A stretch of DNA of 64,000 nt from Torreya grandis. Its lineage: Eukaryota > Streptophyta > Pinopsida > Cupressales > Taxaceae. Each line of letters opens with the position of its first letter. Positions within the stretch are counted from its first letter, which is position 1. Location: positions 3,742,001 through 3,806,000 of the forward strand of contig JARHVA010000081.1 in assembly GCA_037957365.1 (NCBI GenBank), written 5' to 3'. A program made the translations under genes and the position numbers. The notes beneath the pieces were generated by a model, which worked only from the letters and a program-made list of their open reading frames with translations, was not told the DNA's origin and searched no databases. This document shows, piece by piece, positions 1-10,245 of this stretch.

Positions 1-485
1 CTGTAGCAGCTGATCCATGATGGGCAGGGGATAGTTATCTTTTAAAGATGACTGATTCAGATTTTTGAAATCAACACATAGACAAAGTTCTCCATTCTTC
101 TTTCTCACAGGGACTATATTCACAATCTAGGTGGAATGATGGATTGGGAAAATAATTCTTGCATTCAACATTTTTTTAATCTCAGATAGAATTGTGCCAG
201 ATATTTTGGGGTTATACTACCTTTGCTTCTACTTGTGAGGCAAAGACCTAATCTTGAGAGGAATTTTGTGCTAGATTTCTTTAGGTCTGAGAGGTTTCAG
301 ATCATCATAAGAGTATGCCAAAACATCAATGTAATAGTGAAGCAGAGTGATAAAATTGAGTTTGTCATCAGAGGTACAACAATTTCCAATGTTGACCATT
401 TTGGGATTATTTTCTATACTCAAATTTATTTGATCAAAATCTTTACAGAATTTTGAATCCATTTGTTGTTCCTTGATAAACATAT
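1..485 (-). pseudogene. Reverse transcriptase, N-terminal part (element 1)
   Basis: The minus strand encodes the segment that leads into the Ty3 RT fingers. A stretch ending in YIDVLAYSYDDLKP matches the usual region before RT, where the Ty3 polyprotein has a motif like 'dvFAWsYeDL'. It is followed, after several stops, by VPVRKKNGELCLCVDFKNLN and DNYPLPIMDQLL, the classical start of the RT palm (K-x-N-G-x-x-R-x-C-V-D-F/Y-x-x-L-N). The catalytic YxDD box is beyond the window. At least four stop codons make this a fossil. Identification as Ty3/gypsy RT is firm; activity is excluded. Confidence 0.85.
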
Positions 486-599
486 CATGCTTGTCAAATA
501 TTTTTTCAATAAAATCTAATCCTTTGGGAATTTTATTACCTTTGCACTGAAGGAGCTCTTCATTAGCTTTTAAATTTGTTTTTGGAGCTAATTCTCATG

Positions 600-1152
600 G
601 TGGAGATTCACTGCCTTCAAATTAAAGCTTTTTAAAGCTATCCATCTGTTCTAAAAAAGTAATGATTTGGTTGTCACCATTAAACACATGCCAATGGTCA
701 GCATTATCAGGTACACTTGGTCAAAAGACCAACTCGATAGTGTACCTATCTTCTTTGAAATCTTGGTGAGGGACTAAGAGAGTTGCAGAGATGGCTAATG
801 CATCTGCATGATTGTTGAATTCTCTAGGCATGACAAAAATACTGAAAGCATCAAAGCTTTTAATGCAGTCACACACCAGATTGTGATAATTTCAAAATAT
901 CTCATTCTTAGTTTGATATAGGTTCCTCACCTGACAAACCACCAACTCATCATCTCCTTTGGCATGAAGAAGTCTGACACCTTTATCTTGAATAGCCTTT
1001 AATCTGAGTAGTAGTGATTCATATTCAGCAGTGTTGTTAGTGTTGCTAAAATGCAACTTATATGCATAGGGGAAAATATCTCCTTTAGGAGATATTAAAA
1101 TAACTCCAGCTCTAGACCTAGTAGAAGAATTGCTGCCATTGAATTCTAGAAT
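600..1152 (-). pseudogene. Extra RNase H-like domain between protease and RT (element 1)
   Basis: The minus-strand translation shows an RNase H fold in the usual order: FNGS (first catalytic Asp changed to Asn), a strand ending in SPKGDIFPYAYKL, NNTAEYESLLL (catalytic Glu), AKGDDELVVCQV (second Asp), and NNHADALA (last Asp). Two in-frame stops interrupt it. This spacing matches the RNase H domain that some plant Ty3 elements of the Tat group carry in addition to the ordinary retrotransposon RNase H. Here it follows protease and precedes RT. It is continuous in frame with the protease and spacer upstream, apart from stops. Confidence 0.8.
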
Positions 1153-1818
1153 TTAGATGTCATCAGAATTTGATATTCTTTCAAATTTTTCTTTATCAAG
1201 AAGGGAAGATTCTTTTTCATGTGTACTGCACCCTACCAATTTTTTTGATGCCTTATCTAATTTTTTTGGATTGTTACTTAGTAAGATTTCATCTATTGGA
1301 ATAGGTATGTCTTCAGTAGACAAAAAGTAATTACCCATGCTTGAAGACTCAAACAGAATTTGAGCTTCAGGGGATAAAGTTTGGGTGACAATATACCTTA
1401 CCTCCTTCTCAAGAAGAAGCCTTTGGATGATGGCCTTGATAGGGATACTCACCTTAAATAGGTCCATGCTCAATTCTCTACCAACATCCTTGCAAAAATT
1501 TCACCCAAGAAGAATACCGTAAGAGGCTGGGATGTTAGCCACCAAGACTGTCATTCTAATTCTCTTATCTGGGATGGCCACAAATGTAAATTGGGCATCC
1601 TTGATTTGTCCTAGAAGTGGAACTTGTTTGTTTTCCATGGAGAAACATCTCCCAAAGGTCTTGGTTAGTGCGAGACCAAGATATTTCGCCACCTTGGCAG
1701 GCATGACATTGTCATAGGTGCCAAAATCTATAATGTAATTATTCAGCTGATGACTGTTTATCAATAGGGAGACATAAAATGGTTTGGTCTTTCCAGGGGA
1801 AGCTAGAGGAGCAATCAC
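1153..1818 (-). pseudogene. Aspartic protease and downstream spacer (element 1)
   Basis: A minus-strand ORF at 1501-1818 encodes a retropepsin-like domain. FYVSLLINSHQLNNYIIDFG is followed by NVMPAKVAKYLGL, with DFG in place of the catalytic DSG/DTG, then ASYGILLG, the conserved second half of the fold. After a stop the same frame continues at 1153-1473 with a spacer of about 106 residues, then another stop and the RNase H-like domain. In Ty3 elements this protease cleaves the Gag-Pol polyprotein. The active-site Ser is lost, so it could not function. Gag lies upstream in another frame. Confidence 0.8.
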
Positions 1819-2221
1819 AAGATTATTTTAGATGGATGTGTTCTTGGGGGGCTAAGAGTTACCTTCAAAATTTCTTGTCTTACAGGGATGGTTTTATTTT
1901 TTACGCATTGAACTAACCTATCCAACTGCTCAGGGTTGGATTGCAAGAATTCAAACTCAAACATTTGAATTTTGGTCTTCTTAGCATGGTCAATTATATC
2001 AAATGACTGAAATGAATTTGAAATGGAGGAAGGTAGTCCATCAATCTAGTTTTTTAGGGTGTAGGACTGGTCTATGAATTTGAAGCAGAAGGTGAAGGAA
2101 TATTTGAGGTACTTACTTTTTTAGTGATCACCAGGTCCTTTGATTGAAAAGGTAGAGTGGTCCCCCATTTAGAAATTTAAAATTTTGGTCAAGATTCTTC
2201 CCCTTCTTTTCCTTTATCTAC

Positions 2222-3478
2222 TTATTGAGCTGATTGGTTTTGAGACTTGGTAAATACTGCGTATGATCCATCAAATACTTCACCTTTACTTTTGGGTTCA
2301 TCCTGGTAATTTAGGAAACTGATGTTGGAGTCACTAACTAATTCTTCTTGGTCTTCTAAAAAGAGATCAGTGTCATTTTCTTGGTTCAACTCAAGTTGGA
2401 AAGAAAAATTAGATTCAGTTTCAAGATATCCAATTGCTGAGTTAGCTAGAGTTGCTTTAATAGAAAGCTTCCCTAGTGGGGGAGGAAGATGATTTGGCTG
2501 CCCTTGATTCCTGGCAGTGTTGCCTTGATATGACTGGTTAGGGAATGTCCTCCTTGGTATATCTAGATATGAAGGAGGAGCAAACATCCCTTGTGCCATT
2601 TGATTTTTCAGAGCTAGCAACTCATTTGCTAGCTTTTGCACCATAGGACCAATGGTGCATGTAGAAGAATATTCAAAAGATGAATAAGATTTACTCCTGT
2701 TAGGATCTCTTCTTATCTTTCCTACCAAGATAAGATCATCTTGAACTTTAGTGGCCAAAATATGAGCTACAGTAAGGTTTACATGGCCAACCTGCCTCAA
2801 TAGGAAACTTACTTCAGGAAGCTAAGAATTGATGAAGAAGCATTTGAGATTCTCAGGTGTTGGCTGAACAATCATGGAAATCATGTTCCTCAGTTTATCA
2901 AATTTAGCTATGAAGTCCCTCATAGGTTCATGAGGCTCCTTCTTCATTTATGTGAGCTAAGCCAATAGGGCATGCACATCTTCTGTAGGCTTGAACCTTG
3001 CTTCAAACTTGGCTTTGAGGATGTTCCAGTTAGTCACAGTCTAAGCCTATAAATGATAAAACTAGTCTACAATAGCACCTTGTAATGTTTTTACAAATAT
3101 CTTGACTACTATGTCCTCATACTTCATGCCTATCACACCACAGGCTATGCAGAAGGCTGCAATATGCTCATCAGGATTAACTCTCCCATCACCAAAGAAC
3201 TTGGAGAAATTCTTCCTTGAACTGTGAGGTAGTTCGTGTAGAGGTAGAGTTAGATTTAGGGGACCAAAAGTATTACTTTAGGGGCCTTGATCTGCCATTA
3301 TATGACTATTGAAGGGAGGGATAACAAATCTTGGTGGGGTATGTATAGACAAAGCTCTGCTAGCAGAGGAAAGAGAAGTTTTGCCTAGTATTAAAGACCT
3401 GACGTTGGTAGGAGGAAAACTCCTGGTTCGTTGAAGGTGAGTTTGTATAAGGGAAAGATCAAAGTTATTTTGCTGCAC
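2222..3478 (-). pseudogene. Gag (element 1)
   Basis: One minus-strand frame, broken by stops, runs from 3478 to 2222. The middle part (about 2800-3230) encodes a Retrotrans_gag-like domain: KFFGDGRVNPDEHIAAFCI, then WNILKAKFEARFKP and a helix-rich segment with PMRDFIAKFDKLRNMI. The C-terminal 192 codons without a stop (2222-2800) are hydrophilic and acidic, with no clear zinc knuckle. The first ORF (3278-3478) could hold the native start but has no distinctive domain. Function in the family is capsid formation. It lies directly after the primer-binding site at 3617-3634. Confidence 0.75.
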
Positions 3479-3616
3479 AAACTCAAATACAAGGTCAATA
3501 ATACCTTGATCTCTTTGGCTTCGTGTATATCGCAGATCTACTAGAGTGTAAAATGGAAATGGAAAAGAATTGGAACTACTTCAATTTGAAGTTTGAGGCT
3601 TCAAACTGTGTATTCT

Positions 3617-3634
3617 TCCCTAGTAGAGTCACCA
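3617..3634 (-). other. Primer-binding site of element 1
   Basis: On the minus strand the sequence TGGTGACTCTACTAGGGA begins with TGG, complementary to a tRNA CCA end, and lies between the probable LTR end near 3643 and the gag frame. This fixes the element's direction and the LTR boundary to within a few bases. The priming tRNA was not identified. Confidence 0.65.
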
Positions 3635-3642
3635 AAAACTAT

Positions 3643-4980
3643 TGGGTGAATATTTTTTCACTAGCTAACTGACGAAAAAAAAAGTATATCAACCTCAGCA
3701 TAAGAAGATTTATACGGAAAAATGAGAAAGTTTATCACAACAAAATGAGATGAATCTCTCCTCTCATCAAGGAGAGGTTCCCTATAAGGCAGGGGAGGTT
3801 CTCTATAAACTACTATAACTAATATAAGCTAAAAATACACTCAGGGGTGGGCTAACACCATCCATCTCTTTTTTTTAGAGATGATGTTCACAAGGACAAG
3901 GAGAAATCTTGGGTAATTGTTGAAGGCATTTATCTTCTTTCAAAAATGATGTTCAGAAAACTAGAAGAAGACTTCCTAGGTAGTAACTATAACCACAAGA
4001 AACCCACAAAAGCACAAAGTCTTTTGTTGCTTCTCCTATTGAAATCAGATGCAGTAACATAGTAGAATGAAGTGTAGCACAAAGTCTCAACCTCAACTAC
4101 AACAAGATAAAAGGTTAGGAAGGATAATGGGAGCTCAAAGTCTCTCCAATATCCTTTTCACTGAAATATAAAACAAATAGACTAAAGACAGTTATGGTAG
4201 CACAAAGTCTCCCATAGTTAGCTTCATGACACCTTCCAAATTATTTCTACTAGTTCTACTTATTAGATTAAATGGACAAGACTATATTCAGGAAATAAAC
4301 ATAGGAATAATTTCCTAGATAACACAAGTTATTTCAACACAAAGTCTAAAAGGTCACTTGCTTTCTCATTCAAATGACAAAATATGATTAACAGTCTGAG
4401 CTCAAAGTCTCAAGAATGCCTTTCAATTTGGGCAGAGTTTCACTTCTAATAACAGAGAGATCTCCCTTTGCATAAAATGAGAGATTACAATATATATTAT
4501 CCAAATAAAGACTTCAACACTTGTTTCCAGTAAATGGCCCATGCTACATTCAATGCCTTGAATGCATTTGGAAATTCCGTGACGGGGCCATACTGGGGCA
4601 GGATATCAGCCTAGATTCTGGCATTCTAATCATCTCAAATGTCTCCTCAAAATCATGGGCTACCTAGTTCTCTTTATGATGCTTACATGAATATCCATCT
4701 GCCTTTACTCAAAGGGGAAAAAACAAGCTGTGCTATTGAATATTCACGTCCTCTAATGTCTACCTAGTGGGCTATTCCACCTACTAGAAATAGCTCTTCT
4801 ATAGATATTTTTGGATTTCCTATAGTTTTTCTCTCTTTCCTTGCCACATTTTATCTTTCCTTAGTGATCTAAGCTCTTGAGCTATCTTCTCACTTTCTAT
4901 CGGCTCCTTCAGCTCCTTCTTTGGTTGGTCAGTGTGTTTATTCCCAAGTGTACATCTTTGAAAATCAATGGATATTTCAT
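3643..4980 (-). repeat. Probable 5' LTR of element 1
   Basis: The position directly outside the primer-binding site implies an LTR starting (on the plus strand) near 3643 with TGGGTG. The partner LTR is outside the window, so neither the outer end nor the length can be fixed. The end near 4980 is a guess, placed before a clearly different repeat block. The stretch has no ORF of interest and contains the 63-bp-spaced repeat described separately. From 4412 to 4980 I see nothing recognisable. Confidence 0.45.
4012..4411. repeat. Spaced repeat with core GC(A/T)CAAAGTCTC, about 63-bp period
   Basis: The core occurs at 4012, 4077, 4133, 4200, 4337 and 4400 with small variations. Intervals are 65, 56, 67, 137 and 63 bases; the 137-base gap is about two periods and has a degenerate copy near 4275. 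The bases between cores have diverged, so this looks like an old tandem repeat in which only the core is conserved. It lies in the probable LTR of element 1. Confidence 0.7.
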
Positions 4981-5035
4981 TACCTTGAATTTGACTTCCA
5001 CAGGGATGTCACTAGTCACTTGGTCACTTAAACCA

Positions 5036-5527
5036 CTTTGAACCTTGAACCTTTGAACCTTTCAGAGTATATTGGTTCAATGGTTCAATGGTTCAAAGTG
5101 GTTCAATGGTCGGTGGTTCAAAAGTTTGCAATGAGACGTGTTCACTCTCTTTTTTCTTCTATTGAACCATTTCTTTGAACCATCTAGTTGCACTTCTTTC
5201 TAGAAACTTCTGCTTCTTTCATTCACTTGAAGCTTTTGTTTGGACTTTGAACTCTTTGAACCATTTTGGTTCAAGGTTCAACAGTTCAATCTATTTCTTT
5301 GAATCCTTTGAAGCTTCATACTTTTTGGAACCTTTCCTTTTCTAAGTCCATCAAACTTATTGAACTCTTTGAACCTTTGAACCATTTGAACCATTTAGGT
5401 TCAAGTTTAAACGGTTCAACAGTTCAATCTTTACTCTTTGAAGCCTTCTTTTCTTTAAGTCTGCTGAAGTCGTTGAACCTTTGAACTCATTGAACCTTTG
5501 AACCTTGTGGAGGTGGGGTTCAATGGT
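5036..5527. repeat. Array of TTGAACC / GGTTCAA motifs in both orientations
   Basis: About twenty copies of TTGAACC or its exact complement GGTTCAA occur in 490 bases, often as direct runs followed by inverted runs. Many pairs could form stem-loops. The open frame across part of this (near 5266-5484) is just translation of the repeat. It probably belongs to the LTR whose tail ends near 6040, comparable to the palindromic array in the LTRs of the 26.7-37.8 kb element. Confidence 0.8.
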
Positions 5528-5759
5528 TTAAAGTTGTTCATTCCAATTATTTGAAGCCCACCATTAAGTATTTTGATCAAACCTTTGCGTTAAAACATCC
5601 TCAAAACACTAAGGAAAAGCCTTAAGTGTTTTGAACTTCCTTTGAAGAAAGCCTACCTATTGAACCTGCAACTTCCTTAGCTGAAAAAGGCTTGAATATT
5701 TGAAAAACTTAACTGCTCAGAATATTTTTGAGAAAGAAAAGAGAGAGTTTTGATCTTCA

Positions 5760-6040
5760 GGACCAAAATGGTTGATGTTGTCCACAAAATCAAATGGCAT
5801 ATTTTGGGAACAACAAATCTATTCGGTGTATCACCTCCCTTAGAATAGTTTTCTTTTAGTTATCTCTCTCCCTCTTCCCCCCAAAGTTTAGGTGTAGTTG
5901 TGATCTAAAGTGGTACATCAAGGGAGCTATCCTAAAGTTTTACCTCATCCTTAGGCTACCTAAAATCCTAGAAGTGTTTCCATTGTGCCACTTGGATGAG
6001 GATAGATTAGGAATATCCTCAAAGGGTGAAAATTTAAGTG
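5760..6040 (+). mobile_element. 3' tail of another Ty3-type LTR (remnant)
   Basis: From about 5840 the sequence follows the last part of the LTRs at 15180-15410 and 23400-23604. A TTATCTCTC stretch is followed by ATCAAGGGAGCTATCC, a TTTACC segment and AAGGGTGAAAATTTAAGTGA (compare AAGGGTACAAAATTGAGTGA). A match to element 3's LTR (TCGGTGTATCACC against TTGGTGTATCACC) lies upstream. No primer-binding site follows; the next bases already match the inside of element 2's LTR. It is therefore a truncated or solo LTR, or a recombination product. Its start is not resolved; 5545-5760 is featureless. Confidence 0.6.
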
Positions 6041-6044
6041 ATAC

Positions 6045-6972
6045 TATTTCCATATGGTCATATTTATCCTTTTCTAATCTTATCCAATTATCTAGTCCTA
6101 TGGGTCAATTACAAGGTCTTGATGTTTCAAAATATGTTCAAAGGTTTAGTATGGTTTAAGGTCATTATAAAAGTTTATTTAGGTGTAATTAAGATCATAA
6201 TATCATTCCCTAACCTTTTATTTGGCTCTCCTATGCAAAAATGACATTTTGACCACCTTTTGACCTATTTGGAGGAGTTGCATGTACCATTACAAGAAGA
6301 AAATGTTTAAATAAGACTCATAATGTAATTAATGTCATAAATGGGTTACAAATTGTTTATGGATAGTTAGAGACTGACAACATCTATAGTTTAATGCATA
6401 AATTAAGTAAAATGATACTTTACAAGCAGTTATAGGTACTTATATTGCCTTGAAAGATCATATTTTAGTTATAAATGGTTTGTAAGTGTCACTTGGGATC
6501 CCAAAGATCATTTTAAATATTTGGAATAAGTTCTATGTCTCAATGAAACTTAGGTCATTCTATCTCCTCCATTGCTACCTTCACAAGCTTAGAAAGGTAA
6601 ATTTGAAGTGAATGGTATGACTAGGAGAGAAAGAGTTAGGAGTTAAAAATTTATCCATTGTTATAGATCATAGTAAGATTGAAATTTGTGGCATTAGTTT
6701 TCATATTCATTTAAATTTATTTATGAATAATCACTAATAGTGGTAGCAGGTCATTATGTCATATCCATCCAAGTAGGATATCTTCTTGCATCTATTTATC
6801 CACTTTAGAATTTTATGGAGAGGAATGGTTTTTAGGTATGTTTATAGAGGTCAAGGATCTCCTTTACATGGTGGTTTTGTTAACTAGTTCATCTCCATGA
6901 AGCATCTTCAATGAGGAGGAAAAATGTCTCAAGTACAATGTGTTCAATTACTCTTGCTACAAGTGTTATATT
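6045..6972 (+). repeat. 5' LTR of element 2, first segment
   Basis: Collinear with about 19076-20008 of the right LTR; a shared landmark is TTCCATATGGTCATATTT at the start. The segment stops where the copia element inserted. The LTR's expected first bases (about 18982-19070 in the right copy) are missing, replaced by the tail of another LTR. Confidence 0.8.
6968..6972. repeat. Target-site duplication ATATT, left of copia-1
   Basis: ATATT directly before the LTR terminus TGTTAAGC. The same five bases follow the other LTR at 11815-11819. Confidence 0.85.
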
Positions 6973-7961
6973 TGTTAAGCACAGAATATACTGAGAGGGG
7001 GAGTGAATCAGTATATATATCTTATAAAACTTTCCCTTAATCAAACATTCAAGATATGCAATACAACTCAAATAATAAACATCACACAAGAAAGAGAGAG
7101 ACACTAGATATAACGTGGAAACCCAATGTGGGAAAAACCATGGAGAACAATCTCAAGTATATTAGTGAGAACAAACCCACAAGAGCACCATACCCCTTTG
7201 ACAAGTACCAAACTCAGCTACAATTCATGAGCACCACCCCACAGGATATTCAAACCCCTTTGCCGAGCACAAACCTAACTATCATTCGTGAGCACCAACC
7301 CACATGAGCATCATCCACTTTGTGTAAACCACACACCTATCTCTCAATGTTGCTAAATCAATAAATGATAGTTCAATACAACATCTCTTACCTCTCTCTC
7401 ACCTTTGCTCTTTTAAGCTATATAATACAATATCAAAGTAACCTCTCACACTCATATTACAAATGGCTACTCAAGCCTTTATTTATAGCTTTCCAAATGA
7501 CCTTTGGCCTCCCCCCTTTGTGACCTTTCAATCCTCATGGAAAATGGCACCAATCTTGGATGACCCTTCATATCCAAGCATTTGAAAAGTCATGTGGTGA
7601 CCCTTCATGACCAAAAACGTCTTTCCCACTTTTGTCCTTATCTTTGGTGACTTTTCGTATTCCTTTAAGTGTCCCTTCATGAGAAATTCACCCATACTCT
7701 TTTGTCTTCACTTGGTGACTCTTGGTATTCCTCAAAATGACTCTTCATGGGAAAATGCATCCCATCCTTCTTTTGTCTTTATCCCGTGACTCTTCATCTT
7801 CTCCATGGGCCCTTATTTTGTCTCATATGCAACCAAAAATATATTCATTAATATTAAATAAATATTAACTCATATTAGTCAAGATAAACAATATTAAATG
7901 CAATGGGGCCTTTATCACCAATAATACTAAACCTTTGACATCAATGACAATATTTCCAACA
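6973..7961 (-). repeat. 3' LTR of copia-1
   Basis: Starts TGTTAAGCACAGAATATACT and ends ATATTTCCAACA; matches 10825-11814 almost throughout. Open frames within it (for example 7056-7307, 7607-7789) recur in the other LTR and are not genes. Confidence 0.93.
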
Positions 7962-7976
7962 ATCTCCCCCTTTTTC
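7962..7976 (-). other. Polypurine tract of copia-1
   Basis: On the minus strand GAAAAAGGGGGAGATT lies directly before the LTR start TGTTGGAAATATTG, the standard priming site for second-strand synthesis. From 7977 to 8200 there is noncoding sequence with further C-rich runs on the plus strand. Confidence 0.85.
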
Positions 7977-8199
7977 ATTGATGACAACCTCAATTTTGAA
8001 ACTGCCACATCCTATCACCTGGCCACATACTGTCATCTAAAAGCATACAATAACTCCCCCTTACTATAGCAACCAGTACCTATTTCTTGTACCTATTTTT
8101 TGCACCTATAACTGTACCTATTATTCTCCCCCTTTGACATCAATGGTAAAGGGCTTACCTGGAGCTAACACTTAGCTTCCCCTCTCTTGATGCTGAACC

Positions 8200-8757
8200 T
8201 CAATGGTAGGAAGTAAGGGAAGTTACTCCCAACTTCTCTCGCAGATACTGAAATGTGTCTTTTGGTAGTGCCTTTGTGAAAATATCTGCAAATTGCTCTA
8301 TAGTACTAATATATTCCAACTTAACTTGTTGATTTGCAACTTGCTCTCTCAAAAAGTGATATCTAATGGGAATATGTTTTGTTCTTAAATGCATCACTGG
8401 ATTTTTTGAAATATTTATGGCACTTATGTTATCACAAAAAATGGAAATAGGTTCATCATACTTTACCTTGATATCTTCCAAAGTTTGCTTCATCTAAAGC
8501 ACTTGAGTACAACACAATACTACTGTAATATATTCTGCTTCAACTGTAGAAAGCGATACTGAGTTCTTCTTCTTGCTTAGCCATGATACTAAGCTATCAC
8601 CAAGGAAGAAAGCTCCTCCACTTGTACTCTTTCTGTCATCTAAGCACCCTACCCAATCTGAATCTGTATAAGAAACTAAAGTGAAATCTTTACCTGTGGG
8701 ATACCATAATCCATAATCCAATGTCCCTTTGATATATCTAAATATTATTTTCACCAA
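8200..8757 (-). pseudogene. Copia RNase H domain (copia-1)
   Basis: Minus-strand frame continuous with RT. It encodes YIKGTLDYGLWYP, then VSYTDSDWVGCLDDRKSTSG (first catalytic Asp), SLSTVEAEYI (catalytic Glu) and FCDNISAINI (Asp), ending with a HIPIRYHFLREQV segment and a normal-looking C-terminus at 8200. Two TAG codons break it: one at 8758-8760 before the domain and one at 8494-8496 in a CTQVL-x-MKQ context where Trp is usual. Catalytic residues are otherwise present. It removes the RNA strand during reverse transcription in intact relatives. Confidence 0.92.
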
Positions 8758-9789
8758 CTAAACATGACTATCTCTTGGAGATGACTGATATCTTGCAACC
8801 ATACCTACTACATGCATGATGTCTAGTCTCGATGCTGTCAAATATAAAAGAATACCAATCATAGATCTATACAAATATTGATCTATAACAAGTGAATCTT
8901 CATCCTTGCTCACCTTATTTCCTGTACACATAGGTGTGCCAATGGGTACACAATTCTCAAAACCAAATTTCTTCAACATTTCCTTGGCATATTTACTTTG
9001 AGATCTAAAAATTCCTTTATTTGATTGAAATATTTGTAATCCTAAGAAAAATGATAATTCTCCAAGCATAGACATCTCAAATTCTTTTTGCATTCTATTA
9101 GAAAATTCTTTTGTCATCTTTTCAATATTTCCTCCAAAAATGATATCATCAACATAAACCACAACAATCAATTGATGCTCACCTTCTGTTTTGATGTAAA
9201 GATTACTATCATCAAATCCTCTCTTGAATCCTTGATCTTGTAGGTACTTATCAAGTCTTGCATACCAAGCTCTGGGAGCTTCTTTAAATATATACAATGC
9301 TTTCTTCAATCTGCATACATGATTACTAATATTCAAAAGAATAAACCCCTCAGGTTGTTCAATGTAGACCTCTTCTTTAAGATTCCCATCTAGGAAGGTA
9401 GATTTGACATCCATCTGAAATACTTTGAAAATTTTAAATACTGCATATGCAAGAAACATTCTAATAGCCTCTAACCTTGCTACTGGTGCAAAAGTTTCTT
9501 CAAAATGTATTCCCTCAATCTGAGCATATCCTTTACACACTAATCTTGCTTTATTTCTGGTTACTTCTCCATTTTCATTCAACTTATTTCTATAAACCCA
9601 TTTTGTTCCTATCACATTATGATCTTTTGGTCTAGGCACTAATTCCCAAGTATCATTCTTTTCTATCTGATCTAATTCTTCATCCATAGCCTTAACCCAA
9701 TGCTCATCATGTTTGGCTTCTGAAAAATTTCTAGGCTGAATTTTAGATAACAAAGAGAAATTAACTTGTTCAGATTCACTTACCATCAT
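8758..9789 (-). pseudogene. Copia reverse transcriptase (copia-1)
   Basis: A 343-codon open frame on the minus strand covers essentially the full copia RT. Landmarks are [81 protein letters not shown] and the catalytic [12 protein letters not shown]. The YVDD box is intact. The frame ends at a premature TAG (8758-8760), and a TAG at 9850-9852 separates it from the integrase tail upstream in the same frame. Plant copia elements make this as part of one Gag-Pol polyprotein. Confidence 0.95.
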
Positions 9790-9849
9790 TCTTCTAGTGC
9801 GAATTCCTTCTTTTATATCCCTGATGATGTCACTTTCATTATTATTTTT

Positions 9850-10245
9850 CTAAACATATTTGGATGGAGTCTTGGTGCCCTTTTTCTCCTTTTCCTCATC
9901 TTCATCTGATTCTTCAAAGCCTTCCTCTTCAATGATTTCAGGAATGTCTACTAGATCACTGATCTTTTGTGTTCCATTTTCTTCTATCCTGACACTTTCA
10001 CTTTCAACAATTTTCTTGGTTCTTTTGTTAGAACATTTATAACCTTTAATTTTGCAAGAATAACCAAGAAATATACCTTCATCTGCTCTGGATTCAAACT
10101 TACCAAGTTTTTCATCGGTTCTCTTTATGAAGCATTTGATACCGAAAAATCTGAAATAATCAACTGTTGCTGGTTTGTCTTTCCATAGCTCGTAAGGAGT
10201 TTTGTCACTGTTGACTCTTAATAGAGCTCTATTCTGAATATGCAC
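9850..10245 (-). pseudogene. Copia integrase C-terminal region (copia-1)
   Basis: The minus-strand frame begins with IQNRALLRVNSDKTPYELW, the conserved segment after the integrase core, followed by FRFFGIKCFIKRTDEKLGKF and DEGIFLGYSCKIKGYKCSNK and a Glu-rich linker. The zinc-binding head and the D,D-35-E core are missing. Upstream sequence switches directly to gag coiled-coil in a different frame, so the junction near 10245-10260 is an internal deletion. Same frame as RT, with one TAG between. Confidence 0.9.

Larger units (their letters stand above)
1..3642 (-). mobile_element. Ty3/gypsy LTR retrotransposon (element 1), internal region, partial
   Basis: Read on the minus strand this stretch runs primer-binding site, gag, protease, RNase H-like domain and the N-terminal part of reverse transcriptase, and is then cut by the window edge. 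The rest of RT, classical RNase H, integrase and the second LTR would lie before base 1. All reading frames are interrupted. The protein sequences are clearly related to, but distinct from, those of the element at 26705-37836. The RNase H-like domain lies between protease and RT in both. Confidence 0.85.

Noticed and set aside
7056..7789. Plus-strand ORFs that recur near 10900-11714
   Set aside because: They are in the two LTRs of copia-1, opposite to the coding strand of the element.
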